Assembly: GCA_002314945.1 (NCBI GenBank)
Contig: DCHV01000022.1
Location: 1 to 12,762 of the forward strand
DNA length: 12,762 bases
Direction: 5' to 3'
Source: Prevotellaceae bacterium UBA1743
GTDB lineage: Bacteria > Bacteroidota > Bacteroidia > Bacteroidales > Bacteroidaceae
The position numbers were made by a program, and so were the translations under genes. Position 1 is the first letter of the stretch; the number at the start of each line of letters is the position of its first letter. A model generated the notes under the pieces. It worked only from the letters and a program-made list of their open reading frames with translations. It did no database searches and was not told where the DNA came from. Positions 1-8,140 of this stretch are shown here, one piece after another.

Positions 1-678
1 GCTCCTACGGTATATAACGCTTATTACAACGTAAAGCAGTTCTGGAATGGACGTGCTGCCGACCTGCAGATGCAGGCTGCTGGTCCTCCAGCCAATCCCA
101 TTGAGATGGGTGATCAGACATGGGAACAGATTGTAGAGCGACTCTCCCAGGATGCCGCCCTGGTAGCTGAGTTTAATGCAATCTATCCAGAAGGATTGAC
201 TGAGGGTACCGTAACCAATGCAATTGCAGAATACGAGAAAACATTGACGAACCCCAATACGAAGTTGGACAAGTACCTCAAGGGAGATGCCAACGCATTC
301 AATGACAATGAAAAAGCTGGTTATCAGGCATTCCTGGACAACAGTTGCCAGACCTGTCACGTGGGTAAGACTCTTGGCGGACAATCGTTTGAGTTTTTAG
401 GTATCTTTGAAGATTATTTCGCAGCTCGTGATTCTGAGATTGCGTACAATGCAGATGATGATGGCTTGAAAGGCTTTACCGGCAACGAAGGCGACTTGCA
501 TCGCTTCAAGGTTCCCAACCTCCGTCTTATTAGCAAGACAGCGCCCTATTTCCACGATGGAAGCATGGCTACTGTAGAAGATGCTGTACGCGCTATGTTC
601 CGTTTCCAGTATGGTAAAACTGCCGACGAAACCACGGTGAATAACATTTCCGAATTCCTAAAATCCGGATTGGAATAA
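1..678 (+). CDS. Di-heme cytochrome-c peroxidase, C-terminal part (5'-truncated by window)
   Basis: This is the last 225 residues of a bacterial di-heme cytochrome-c peroxidase (CcpA/MauG family), a periplasmic enzyme that reduces hydrogen peroxide to water with electrons from small donors. The frame is open from base 1, so the start, the signal peptide and the N-terminal heme site lie outside the window. Visible is the C-terminal heme motif CQTCH at 346-360. Further on is the family's conserved APYFHDGS segment (541-564), followed by an AVRAMFRFQYG stretch. Its Met (595-597) sits where the family places the axial ligand of the high-potential heme; this assignment is by motif position only. 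The gene ends with TAA and is followed by its own terminator, so it is not transcribed with the downstream hydrolases. The family call is confident; the exact electron donor cannot be told. Confidence 0.9.
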   Translation, partial: APTVYNAYYNVKQFWNGRAADLQMQAAGPPANPIEMGDQTWEQIVERLSQDAALVAEFNAIYPEGLTEGTVTNAIAEYEKTLTNPNTKLDKYLKGDANAFNDNEKAGYQAFLDNSCQTCHVGKTLGGQSFEFLGIFEDYFAARDSEIAYNADDDGLKGFTGNEGDLHRFKVPNLRLISKTAPYFHDGSMATVEDAVRAMFRFQYGKTADETTVNNISEFLKSGLE

Positions 679-701
679 AACATACCCAGAATACTATAAC
701 G

Positions 702-749
702 ACAGATGCGTGGTAATGGTTCTTTCATCACCACGCATCTGTTTTTTTG
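702..749 (+). terminator. Intrinsic terminator after the peroxidase gene
   Basis: A perfect 13-bp inverted repeat (ACAGATGCGTGGT at 702-714, ACCACGCATCTGT at 730-742) encloses a 15-base loop and runs directly into a T-tract (742-748). This is a textbook rho-independent terminator 23 bases after the peroxidase stop codon. Confidence 0.93.
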
Positions 750-823
750 TTTACTACTAACTAATATTCTACTTTTTGTCATATTTTTACTTTACAACAA
801 ATATAAATAAAGATATTTTTTAG

Positions 824-831
824 TACCTTTG
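824..831 (+). promoter_or_regulatory. Probable Bacteroidota -7 box for the hydrolase operon
   Basis: TACCTTTG matches the Bacteroidota sigma-ABfr -7 consensus TAnnTTTG exactly and lies 28 bases before the rhamnosidase start codon, in a very AT-rich stretch (about 770-860). I see no convincing TTTG -33 box at the usual 19-21 base spacing, which lowers confidence. No Shine-Dalgarno sequence precedes the ATG at 860. The A/T-rich leader is normal for this phylum. Confidence 0.5.
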
Positions 832-859
832 GATGAAGAATTAGGAAATTTTTACAAAA

Positions 860-3076
860 ATGAAACTGAAAAACATTATTTTTTCGTGTTTGATGTGCCT
901 TTCTACAACGCTTATGGCAGAGGAGTGGAAAGCAAAGTTCCTTACTTTGGAACATTCCCAAAGCCGGCCATGCACATGGGCTATCTGGAAGAAAAATGCC
1001 ACATTGGAGAAAGTACCGCAATCACTCAAGGCACGTATTGTTACCGATACCAAATACTGGTTATGGATCAATGACCAAATGGTAGTCTTCGAGGGTGGTT
1101 TGAAACGAGGACCCGCTCCTCTTGCCACTTATTACGATGAAGTGGAGATTGCATCTTATCTGAAGCAGGGCGAGAATACCATTTCGGTCCTCACATGGCA
1201 TTACGGACTGAATGGTTTCAGTCATGTCAATAGTGGTTCGATGGGGCTTGTCTTCCAGGCCATAGGAGAAGGAGTGGAGATTTGTACCGACATTTCCTGG
1301 AGAGGAGATGTATATGAGGCGTATTCCGAGACAGGAGCCCCGAGACCCAACTACCGCATTTCGGAAAACAACATCCGCTTTGATGCCAGAGAGGCACTTG
1401 ACGGATGGTACAAAAGCGACTATGATGGACATATCGGAGATGTGCTGGCTATGGATGTATGCCAATCTCCATGGGGAGAATTGGTAAAACGTCCCATACC
1501 TCAATGGAAAGATTCGGGTCTTCGGGATTATGTGAGTACCGAAATGAAGGGAGACACCTTGTATTGCTATCTGCCCTATAACTGCCAACTGACCCCTTAC
1601 ATCAAGTTGCGTTCACAGGAAGAAGGGTTGACTGTCAAAATTCAGACCGATGTACACATGATATCCGATTCACATACCATACGATGTGAATACGTAACAC
1701 GCGAAGGCGAACAGGAATACGAAAACTATGCGTGGATGAACGGTCATCAGGTTTGGTACATCCTGCCCAAGGGGGTTGAGGTCCTGGATGTAAAGTTCCG
1801 CGAGTCAGGATATGGAGCAGATTTTGTGGAACCTTTCCGTTGTAATGACGAGCTCCTTACCGAACTATGGAAGAGGGCGCAACGCACGCTCTACATCACT
1901 ATGCGTGACAACTATATGGATTGTCCCGACCGCGAGAGAGGACAATGGTGGGGTGATGCCGTCAACGAGATAGGGGAGACCTTCTATTGCCTTACCACGC
2001 CTGCACAACAATTGGCAGCAAAGGGATTGCAGGAACTTTTCGGTTGGCAGAGGGAGAATGGCGAGCTCTTTGCACCCTGTCCGGCAGGCAACTGGAACAG
2101 GGAATTGCCGTCTCAGATTCTGGCCGCGACAGGCTTCTATGGCATCTACCTGCAATGTTACTATAGCGATGATTTCTCCGTAGCAGAACGTAATTTCGAC
2201 CGTCTCCACAAGTATCTGCATGAAACATGGCAAAGGGATGCCGAGGGATTTACTATCTTGCGTAATGGAGGTTGGCTATGGGGCGATTGGGGTTCTGAAA
2301 TAGACCAGTATCTTTTACAGAACGAATGGCACTATCTCGCAATCAAGGGAGAGAGCCTCATCGCACGTCGGATAGGTCGTACCGAGGTAGCTGAGGAGGA
2401 TGAAAGAATAATGGCTCAATTCAAGGATAATTTCGATAAGAAGTTCTGGACTGGTACCTGTTATCGTTCGCCGGATTACGAGGGAGAGACGGACGATCGC
2501 GTGAACGCCCTTGCTGTTGTGTCAGGACTTGCCTCGGCAGACAAGTACAAGTCGCTCATCGAAACGCTAACCACGGAATATCATGCCAGTCCCTATATGG
2601 AGAAGTATGTGCTTGAAGCACTCTTTGTGATGAATGCCAACACCCAGGCTTTGCAACGTATTCGCAAGCGCTATGGTGCGATGATCGCCATGAAGGAAGT
2701 TACTACCTTGCCCGAGAACTGGATGGAGCAAGGTCGTCCTATCCAACCCGGCGAACCTATTGTCAATGCATTTTTTGGTACCTATAACCACGGATGGACA
2801 GGAGGACCCTTGACACTCCTCAGCCAGAAGGTGTGCGGTATAGAACCTACTTCTCCTGGTTTCCGTACCTTCCGTATCCGTCCTCAGATGGGAGACCTGA
2901 AAGAGGCTTCCTGTACGGTAGAGAGCGTATGTGGAAAGATTGGTGTCCAGATAGTCAAAAAGGGAAGAAAACTCACCATATCTGCCCAAGTTCCCCTTGG
3001 CACGCAGGCAGAAGTTGTCTTTCCTTCCGGAAAAACCGTATTACTGGAGGCTGGTGACCATATAATCACGAAATAA
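860..3076 (+). CDS. Secreted alpha-L-rhamnosidase, GH78 family
   Basis: 738 residues; likely hydrolyses terminal alpha-L-rhamnose from plant glycans in the periplasm. Residues 1-20 form a signal peptide (cleavage probably after LMA). An N-terminal beta-sandwich region runs to about 330, an (alpha/alpha)6 catalytic domain covers about 330-645, and a C-terminal beta domain follows. The motif DCPDRERGQWWGD at 354-366 aligns with the GH78 acidic cluster: D354, E359 and D366 have the same spacing as D567, E572 and D579 of the Bacillus RhaB enzyme. E619 in TLPENW sits where the family's catalytic base Glu is found. It is shorter than many GH78 enzymes (900-1100 aa), apparently lacking extra N-terminal accessory domains. 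It is the first gene of a five-gene operon, 22 bp ahead of the GH43 gene. Substrate assignment beyond rhamnoside is inference. Confidence 0.88.
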   Translation: MKLKNIIFSCLMCLSTTLMAEEWKAKFLTLEHSQSRPCTWAIWKKNATLEKVPQSLKARIVTDTKYWLWINDQMVVFEGGLKRGPAPLATYYDEVEIASYLKQGENTISVLTWHYGLNGFSHVNSGSMGLVFQAIGEGVEICTDISWRGDVYEAYSETGAPRPNYRISENNIRFDAREALDGWYKSDYDGHIGDVLAMDVCQSPWGELVKRPIPQWKDSGLRDYVSTEMKGDTLYCYLPYNCQLTPYIKLRSQEEGLTVKIQTDVHMISDSHTIRCEYVTREGEQEYENYAWMNGHQVWYILPKGVEVLDVKFRESGYGADFVEPFRCNDELLTELWKRAQRTLYITMRDNYMDCPDRERGQWWGDAVNEIGETFYCLTTPAQQLAAKGLQELFGWQRENGELFAPCPAGNWNRELPSQILAATGFYGIYLQCYYSDDFSVAERNFDRLHKYLHETWQRDAEGFTILRNGGWLWGDWGSEIDQYLLQNEWHYLAIKGESLIARRIGRTEVAEEDERIMAQFKDNFDKKFWTGTCYRSPDYEGETDDRVNALAVVSGLASADKYKSLIETLTTEYHASPYMEKYVLEALFVMNANTQALQRIRKRYGAMIAMKEVTTLPENWMEQGRPIQPGEPIVNAFFGTYNHGWTGGPLTLLSQKVCGIEPTSPGFRTFRIRPQMGDLKEASCTVESVCGKIGVQIVKKGRKLTISAQVPLGTQAEVVFPSGKTVLLEAGDHIITK

Positions 3077-3098
3077 ATAAATGTAAACATAAATCAAG

Positions 3099-4649
3099 AT
3101 GAACCGATTATTTTGCACCTGTTGTCTGATGTTGTTGTGCGCAACCGCACCTGCGTCCCTGACAGCACAAAATCAGACCACGGTACAGAATCCCCTTATC
3201 TTTGCAGATGTACCCGACGTGGATGTAATATGCGTAGGCGAGGATTACTACATGGCAAGTACTACTTTCCAGTATGCCCCGGGCGTACCCATCATGCACT
3301 CACGCGACATGAAACATTGGAGTGTCATTTCATACGTCATAGACAGATTGAATGATGGCCCATGGAACAACCTGGAACCCGGAAAAGGCAACACCTACGG
3401 ACGTGGTCAATGGGCTCCCTGCATCCGCTACCACGAGGGTAAATATTATGTATTCTTTGGCACAAGTGTTCATTCTTATCTTTACGAGACTGAAGATCCC
3501 CGGGGACCATGGAAGCTACGTACGAAGTTCGAGGAGTATATCCATGATGCTTCGATGCTCTTCGACGACGACGGACGTGTCTATCTCGTCTATGGAGCTG
3601 CCAAGATACGACTCAGGGAGTTGAAGCCCGACCTGAGTGGATTCAAGGAAGGTGGTATCGACCAGGTATTGGAGAGCATACCCATGGAAGATATCAACGA
3701 GGGAAGTCATGTCTATAAGATAAATGGAAAGTACTACATTACCACTATCTCTTGGACACCAGGCTCCATACGTACCCAGCTCTGCTATCGTAGTGACAAG
3801 ATTACAGGTCCTTACGAGAAACAGGTTGTCATGCAGGACGATTTCGGTTTCTCCAACCATGGCGTGGCACAAGGTGCCTTCTGGAAAGCCTCCAATAACG
3901 AATGGTATGCCATGCTCTTCCAGGATCACGAAGGGGTAGGGCGTATTCCCTTCCTGATGCCTGTCACATGGAAGGATGGATGGCCTATGATGGGTGATGA
4001 ACAGGGAAAGATACCTCACGAGTTTGTCATACCGAACATTCCCGAGCAAGGGAAATCCTACGTGATAGGTAGTGATGATTTCTCGGGCAAGGAGTTGTCC
4101 CTTCTGTGGCAATGGAACCACAATCCCGACAACAGCCTCTGGAGCCTTACCGAGCGAAAGGGGTGGCTGAGACTGAAGACTGGCCAGATTTGTTCAGGGA
4201 TTATGGAGGCACGCAACACGATTACCCAACGTACCGAGGGACCCTATTGTTCAGGTACTGTCAAGATGGATGTCCGTCACATGAAAGTAGGAGATAAGGC
4301 AGGCCTCATGTCATTCTGTAGCGAACCGGGCGGTCTTACCGTGGAACGTCGCGAGGATGGTTACTACCTGCTCATGACCGATCGTGATAAGACCTGTGCC
4401 ACCTTGCCCATGGGTAAGCTGAAGAAAATCCATCTGCGTATGGAGTGTGATTTCATTACCGATACTGCTCATTTCCTGTATAGCCTCAATGGTCGTACAT
4501 TCAAGCCCTTAGGCGAAGGATTCCACATGGTGTTCAATCTGGCACATTTCATCGGCAACAAGTTTGCCATCTTCAACTATGCCACCCAGGAAGGTGGTGG
4601 CTACGTGGATGTTGATTCCTTCATTTACACACACGATACAAACAAATAA
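3099..4649 (+). CDS. Secreted GH43 alpha-L-arabinofuranosidase / beta-xylosidase (subfamily 12-like)
   Basis: 516 residues. A signal peptide covers about residues 1-23 (Cys-rich hydrophobic core, probable cleavage after LTA). The GH43 five-bladed propeller spans about 30-310, and a C-terminal concanavalin-like beta-sandwich of the beta-xylosidase C-terminal type spans about 325-510. The three GH43 acidic residues can be placed: base D40 in ADVPDVDV, pKa-modulating D150 in IHDASM, and acid E201 in NEGSHVYK. The opening pattern (ADVPDVDVICVGEDYYMAST) resembles subfamily GH43_12, whose characterised members are mainly arabinofuranosidases, with beta-xylosidase the main alternative in GH43. It sits 22 bp after the rhamnosidase and 19 bp before the GH51 gene, so co-transcription and joint attack on arabinose-bearing side chains are likely. 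Enzyme specificity cannot be settled from sequence. Confidence 0.88.
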   Translation: MNRLFCTCCLMLLCATAPASLTAQNQTTVQNPLIFADVPDVDVICVGEDYYMASTTFQYAPGVPIMHSRDMKHWSVISYVIDRLNDGPWNNLEPGKGNTYGRGQWAPCIRYHEGKYYVFFGTSVHSYLYETEDPRGPWKLRTKFEEYIHDASMLFDDDGRVYLVYGAAKIRLRELKPDLSGFKEGGIDQVLESIPMEDINEGSHVYKINGKYYITTISWTPGSIRTQLCYRSDKITGPYEKQVVMQDDFGFSNHGVAQGAFWKASNNEWYAMLFQDHEGVGRIPFLMPVTWKDGWPMMGDEQGKIPHEFVIPNIPEQGKSYVIGSDDFSGKELSLLWQWNHNPDNSLWSLTERKGWLRLKTGQICSGIMEARNTITQRTEGPYCSGTVKMDVRHMKVGDKAGLMSFCSEPGGLTVERREDGYYLLMTDRDKTCATLPMGKLKKIHLRMECDFITDTAHFLYSLNGRTFKPLGEGFHMVFNLAHFIGNKFAIFNYATQEGGGYVDVDSFIYTHDTNK

Positions 4650-4668
4650 TTATTAAATACATACTTTT

Positions 4669-7143
4669 ATGAAACTATTCAAGACATTGTTGGCGGGCAC
4701 GCTACTGTTGGCTGCCCCTGCATCCTACGCACAAGTGAACATTACGGTTGATGCCAAAGATAAGGGCCCCAAGGTGTCACCAACGTTGTATGGTATCTTC
4801 TTCGAGGATATCAATCATGCAGCTGATGGCGGTTTGTATGCCGAATTGATTCGCAACCGTTCTCTCGAAGACAATGCACACACACCCGAGGCATGGTCCT
4901 CTGTAAACCTGGGAGAAGGCTCCTCCATGCTCGAAGTGACAGCCGAAGACCCGATGAACGATGTACACCAGCGATCCTTGCGAGTGATTGTGAAAAAGGC
5001 TGACAAAGCCAATATGACGGGTGTCTCCAATACCGGTTTCTGGGGTATCAATACGGTCAAGGGGACCACTTACAAACTCTCTTTCTGGGCAAAGAGCGAC
5101 AAATTCTACAAGGGTTCCTTCAAGGCACGTCTGCGCAACAAGGATGAAAAGACTTCTTCTCTCGGAGAGACGGAGATAAAGGTTGAGCTGTCACCCGAAT
5201 GGCAGAAGTTTACGGCTACGATCCAGGCAACCGGCTCTGATCCTGCTGCCGTCTTCGACCTTTTGGCTGATGCTCAGGGCGTATTCCAGTTGGATATGGT
5301 ATCTCTCTTCCCCCCGACGTACAAGGATCGCGAGAACGGACTTCGTCCCGACCTGGCACAGATGCTGGCCGACTTGCATCCCAAGTTCATGCGTTTCCCT
5401 GGAGGTTGCTTCGTGGAAGGTTCGCAGACACCCGACGATGCCTTCCGTTGGGAACGTACCATCGGTCCTCTTGAACATCGCGTGGGACACAACAACTTGT
5501 GGGGTTATCGCACCTCCGATGGAATGGGTTATCACGAGTTTCTCCAACTGGCCGAGGATATAGGTGCCAAGCCACTCTATGTGTGCAACGTGGGTATCTG
5601 GCATGGTGGTTACACTCCTCTGGAGGATATGCAGCAATGGGTGGATGAATGCCTCAACGCCCTGGAGTATGCCAATGGTGATGTGAATACAAAATATGGT
5701 GCTATGCGTGCCAAGAACGGTCATCCCGAACCTTTCAACATCGAGTACTTGGAGATTGGAAATGAGAACTATCAGGCTGACACGAAGACAAACAATTCAA
5801 GTTCTATCGAATACCCTCAGCGCTATCGTCTCATCTACGATGCGGTAAAGGCTAAGTATCCCAAGATGCAGGTTGTAGGCAACGTAGAGGCATGGGGTAC
5901 AGATACACCCAGCTGGCGCAACGAACATCCCGTACAGTTGCTCGATGAACATTACTACCGTACTCCACAATGGTTTGCCAACAATTTCCACCACTACGAC
6001 TCCTACGATCGCAAGGGAGCAAAAGTGTATGTGGGCGAATATGCTGTCACCAGCGGTTGCGGCAAGATGGGCAACCTGAATGCCGCGCTCGGCGAGGCCA
6101 TCTACATGATGGGCATGGAGAACAATTCGGACGTGGTCGCTCTCTGTTCCTATGCACCCATCTTCGTCAACCAGAATGACGTGAGATGGAACCCCGACAT
6201 GATCCGCTTCAACTCCAGCATGTCGATGGGCACACCCTCCTACTATGTGCAACAGCTCATGCCTGCCTACATCGGCACACAGGTGCTGAACACGGAATGG
6301 ACGGCCGATCTGCCAGAGAAGGACGAGACGCAGCAAAAGACACCTATCGCACGGGTAGGCTTGGGCACATGGGGTACCAACGCTACCTACAAGGATGCCA
6401 AATACATCGTCGAGGGTACGGAAATTTCCCTGGAGGACTTCTCGAAATGGGAAACCACCAAGGGAAAATGGAACGTGCAAGGGGATGAGGTCACACAGAC
6501 CTCGAATGAGGATGGAGCCATCCTGCTGAGCCCCGAAAAATACCAACACAAGAAATACACCTTCACGGTACGTGCCAAGAAAAATAGTGGCAACGAGGGC
6601 TTCCTCATCGTGTTCGGTTATGAGGATGGACAGAACTACAACTGGCTGAACGTGGGTGGCTGGGGCAATTCCCAAACCAACGTGGAGCATTTCTACAATG
6701 GTGGCGGATCAAAGACAGGCAACGACGTAGCCCTGAAAGTGGAGGAAGGACGATGGTATGACATACGCATCGACGTGGACGGCACCAAGGTGACGTGTCA
6801 GATTGACGGTAAGACCATCCAGGAAGGCTACCTCAAGAAGGACGAGATGAAGGGTGTCTATGCCACCACCACCATCGACACGGCCAAGAAGGAGATGTAT
6901 GTCAAGGTGGTCAATTCGGGCTACGGACCTACCCAGGGCACCCTGAACCTGAAGCACGCACGCGCAATCGAGGCATCGGTTGTACGCCTCTCTTCCGCCA
7001 ACGGAGAGGATGAGAACACCATGGAGAACCCCAAGGCTATCGTGCCAAAGGAGGCAAAGGCTAGCGTGGATGAGAAGGGCGACAAGATCCACTTCGATGT
7101 TCCTTCCTACTCGCTGAATATCATTAAAGTGAAGTTGAAATAG
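4669..7143 (+). CDS. Secreted GH51 alpha-L-arabinofuranosidase with CBM-like and inserted beta-sandwich domains
   Basis: 824 residues; releases non-reducing alpha-L-arabinofuranose from arabinan, arabinoxylan or arabinogalactan. The signal peptide ends near residue 21 (ASYA|Q). The start of the catalytic fold (GIFFEDINHAADGGLYAELI) is followed by a CBM4/9-like carbohydrate-binding region (about 90-215), then the TIM barrel with FMRFPGGCF. Acid/base E366 lies in EIGNENY and nucleophile E457 in VGEYAVTS. The C-terminal arabinofuranosidase domain appears split: after about residue 585 comes a concanavalin/LamG-like segment (to about 722), and the family's closing ENTMENP...VP stretch resumes afterwards. 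This makes it much longer than simple GH51 enzymes (about 500 aa). It follows the GH43 gene by 19 bp and precedes the SPFH gene by 23 bp. GH51 identity is firm; the inserted domain's role is unknown. Confidence 0.93.
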   Translation: MKLFKTLLAGTLLLAAPASYAQVNITVDAKDKGPKVSPTLYGIFFEDINHAADGGLYAELIRNRSLEDNAHTPEAWSSVNLGEGSSMLEVTAEDPMNDVHQRSLRVIVKKADKANMTGVSNTGFWGINTVKGTTYKLSFWAKSDKFYKGSFKARLRNKDEKTSSLGETEIKVELSPEWQKFTATIQATGSDPAAVFDLLADAQGVFQLDMVSLFPPTYKDRENGLRPDLAQMLADLHPKFMRFPGGCFVEGSQTPDDAFRWERTIGPLEHRVGHNNLWGYRTSDGMGYHEFLQLAEDIGAKPLYVCNVGIWHGGYTPLEDMQQWVDECLNALEYANGDVNTKYGAMRAKNGHPEPFNIEYLEIGNENYQADTKTNNSSSIEYPQRYRLIYDAVKAKYPKMQVVGNVEAWGTDTPSWRNEHPVQLLDEHYYRTPQWFANNFHHYDSYDRKGAKVYVGEYAVTSGCGKMGNLNAALGEAIYMMGMENNSDVVALCSYAPIFVNQNDVRWNPDMIRFNSSMSMGTPSYYVQQLMPAYIGTQVLNTEWTADLPEKDETQQKTPIARVGLGTWGTNATYKDAKYIVEGTEISLEDFSKWETTKGKWNVQGDEVTQTSNEDGAILLSPEKYQHKKYTFTVRAKKNSGNEGFLIVFGYEDGQNYNWLNVGGWGNSQTNVEHFYNGGGSKTGNDVALKVEEGRWYDIRIDVDGTKVTCQIDGKTIQEGYLKKDEMKGVYATTTIDTAKKEMYVKVVNSGYGPTQGTLNLKHARAIEASVVRLSSANGEDENTMENPKAIVPKEAKASVDEKGDKIHFDVPSYSLNIIKVKLK

Positions 7144-7166
7144 AGTATAGAACACACCCGTAGTTT

Positions 7167-8126
7167 ATGAACAATATGAATAAAAGCAGCGAATTTGAAT
7201 TCAGGGGAGGTTCTTTGAATGGCTTCCTGATGATTCTCATCGACATCCTTTTGTGGGCTTTCACCATCTATGTGTTTGTCGTAGCCATCCAGCTGACCGA
7301 TACACCCGAATCGAAGGATTGGTTGTTTGCGGTAGGATGTGTATGCTTACTTGCTGGTATCATCTTCTCTTGTGGCTTCTCGATGCTTGAGCCCAACGAG
7401 GCAAAGGTGATGACGTTCTTTGGTCGTTACGTGGGTACATTCCGCAAGAATGGATTCTATTGGCTCAACCCCCTGATGGGTGTGAAAAACGTGAGTCTCC
7501 GAGCACGCAACCTGAATGCTGAACCCATCAAGGTAAATGACAAGACGGGAAATCCTATACTGATTGGATTGGTTGTCGTATGGCGTCTGAAAGATACGTA
7601 CAAGGCCATCTTCGATATAGATACCGATGTGAGCAATTCCAATCAGATAGGCAATAGTGCCGTGGCCAGAATGAATATGTTCGAGAAATTCGTGTCGATA
7701 CAGAGCGATTCTGCACTACGCGAAGTGGCTGGAATGTATGCCTATGATCAGGAGGGTGATGAGTCGCAAATCACCCTCCGCGACGGCTCTTCCGAGATTA
7801 ACGAAGTGCTTACCGCCAAACTGAACGAGCGCTTGGAGATGGCTGGTTTGGAAGTGCTCGAGGCACGCATCAACTATCTGGCATATGCACCCGAGATAGC
7901 CGCTGTGATGCTTCGCAGACAGCAGGCAGCTGCCATCATCACGGCACGTGAGAAAATCGTAGAGGGAGCTGTCTCAATGGTGAAAATGGCACTCGACAAA
8001 CTCTCCTCCGAGTCTATCGTAGAACTGGATGCTGAGCGAAAGGCTGCCATGGTGAGCAATCTCCTTGTCGTTCTTTGCGCGGACGAACCGGCTCAACCTA
8101 TCATCAATAGTGGTGCAATCTCTTAA
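7167..8126 (+). CDS. SPFH (stomatin/prohibitin-like) membrane protein
   Basis: 319 residues. Two hydrophobic helices at about 17-43 and 52-74 are followed by an SPFH domain beginning at EPNEAKVMTFFGRYVG (from residue 75) and extending to about 260. The rest is a helical, Ala-rich tail (RQQAAAIITAREKIVEG) and a short C-terminal end typical of complete family members. SPFH proteins form large membrane-bound ring or cage assemblies that organise membrane domains or control membrane proteases; no enzymatic role is implied. A second ATG at 7176 could be the true start, since MNNMNK offers two choices; the first is taken. Short gaps (23 bp to GH51, 14 bp to the next gene) place it in the hydrolase operon, an unexpected companion for glycan enzymes. 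In other Bacteroidales a small Arc-type DNA-binding protein often follows this gene; none is present here. Confidence 0.87.
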   Translation: MNNMNKSSEFEFRGGSLNGFLMILIDILLWAFTIYVFVVAIQLTDTPESKDWLFAVGCVCLLAGIIFSCGFSMLEPNEAKVMTFFGRYVGTFRKNGFYWLNPLMGVKNVSLRARNLNAEPIKVNDKTGNPILIGLVVVWRLKDTYKAIFDIDTDVSNSNQIGNSAVARMNMFEKFVSIQSDSALREVAGMYAYDQEGDESQITLRDGSSEINEVLTAKLNERLEMAGLEVLEARINYLAYAPEIAAVMLRRQQAAAIITAREKIVEGAVSMVKMALDKLSSESIVELDAERKAAMVSNLLVVLCADEPAQPIINSGAIS

Positions 8127-8140
8127 CAAGGTACACACGT

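Noticed and set aside
3516..4121. A 201-codon minus-strand open frame
   Set aside because: It is antisense to the GH43 gene, which has all catalytic residues in place. No plausible protein features are visible.
5797..6690. A 297-codon minus-strand open frame
   Set aside because: It is antisense to the GH51 catalytic and C-terminal domains and has His/Val-rich shadow composition. No domain is visible.
6709..7155. A 148-codon minus-strand open frame overlapping the GH51 3' end
   Set aside because: Shadow of the GH51 C-terminus, with Leu/His/Val-rich composition and no domain.
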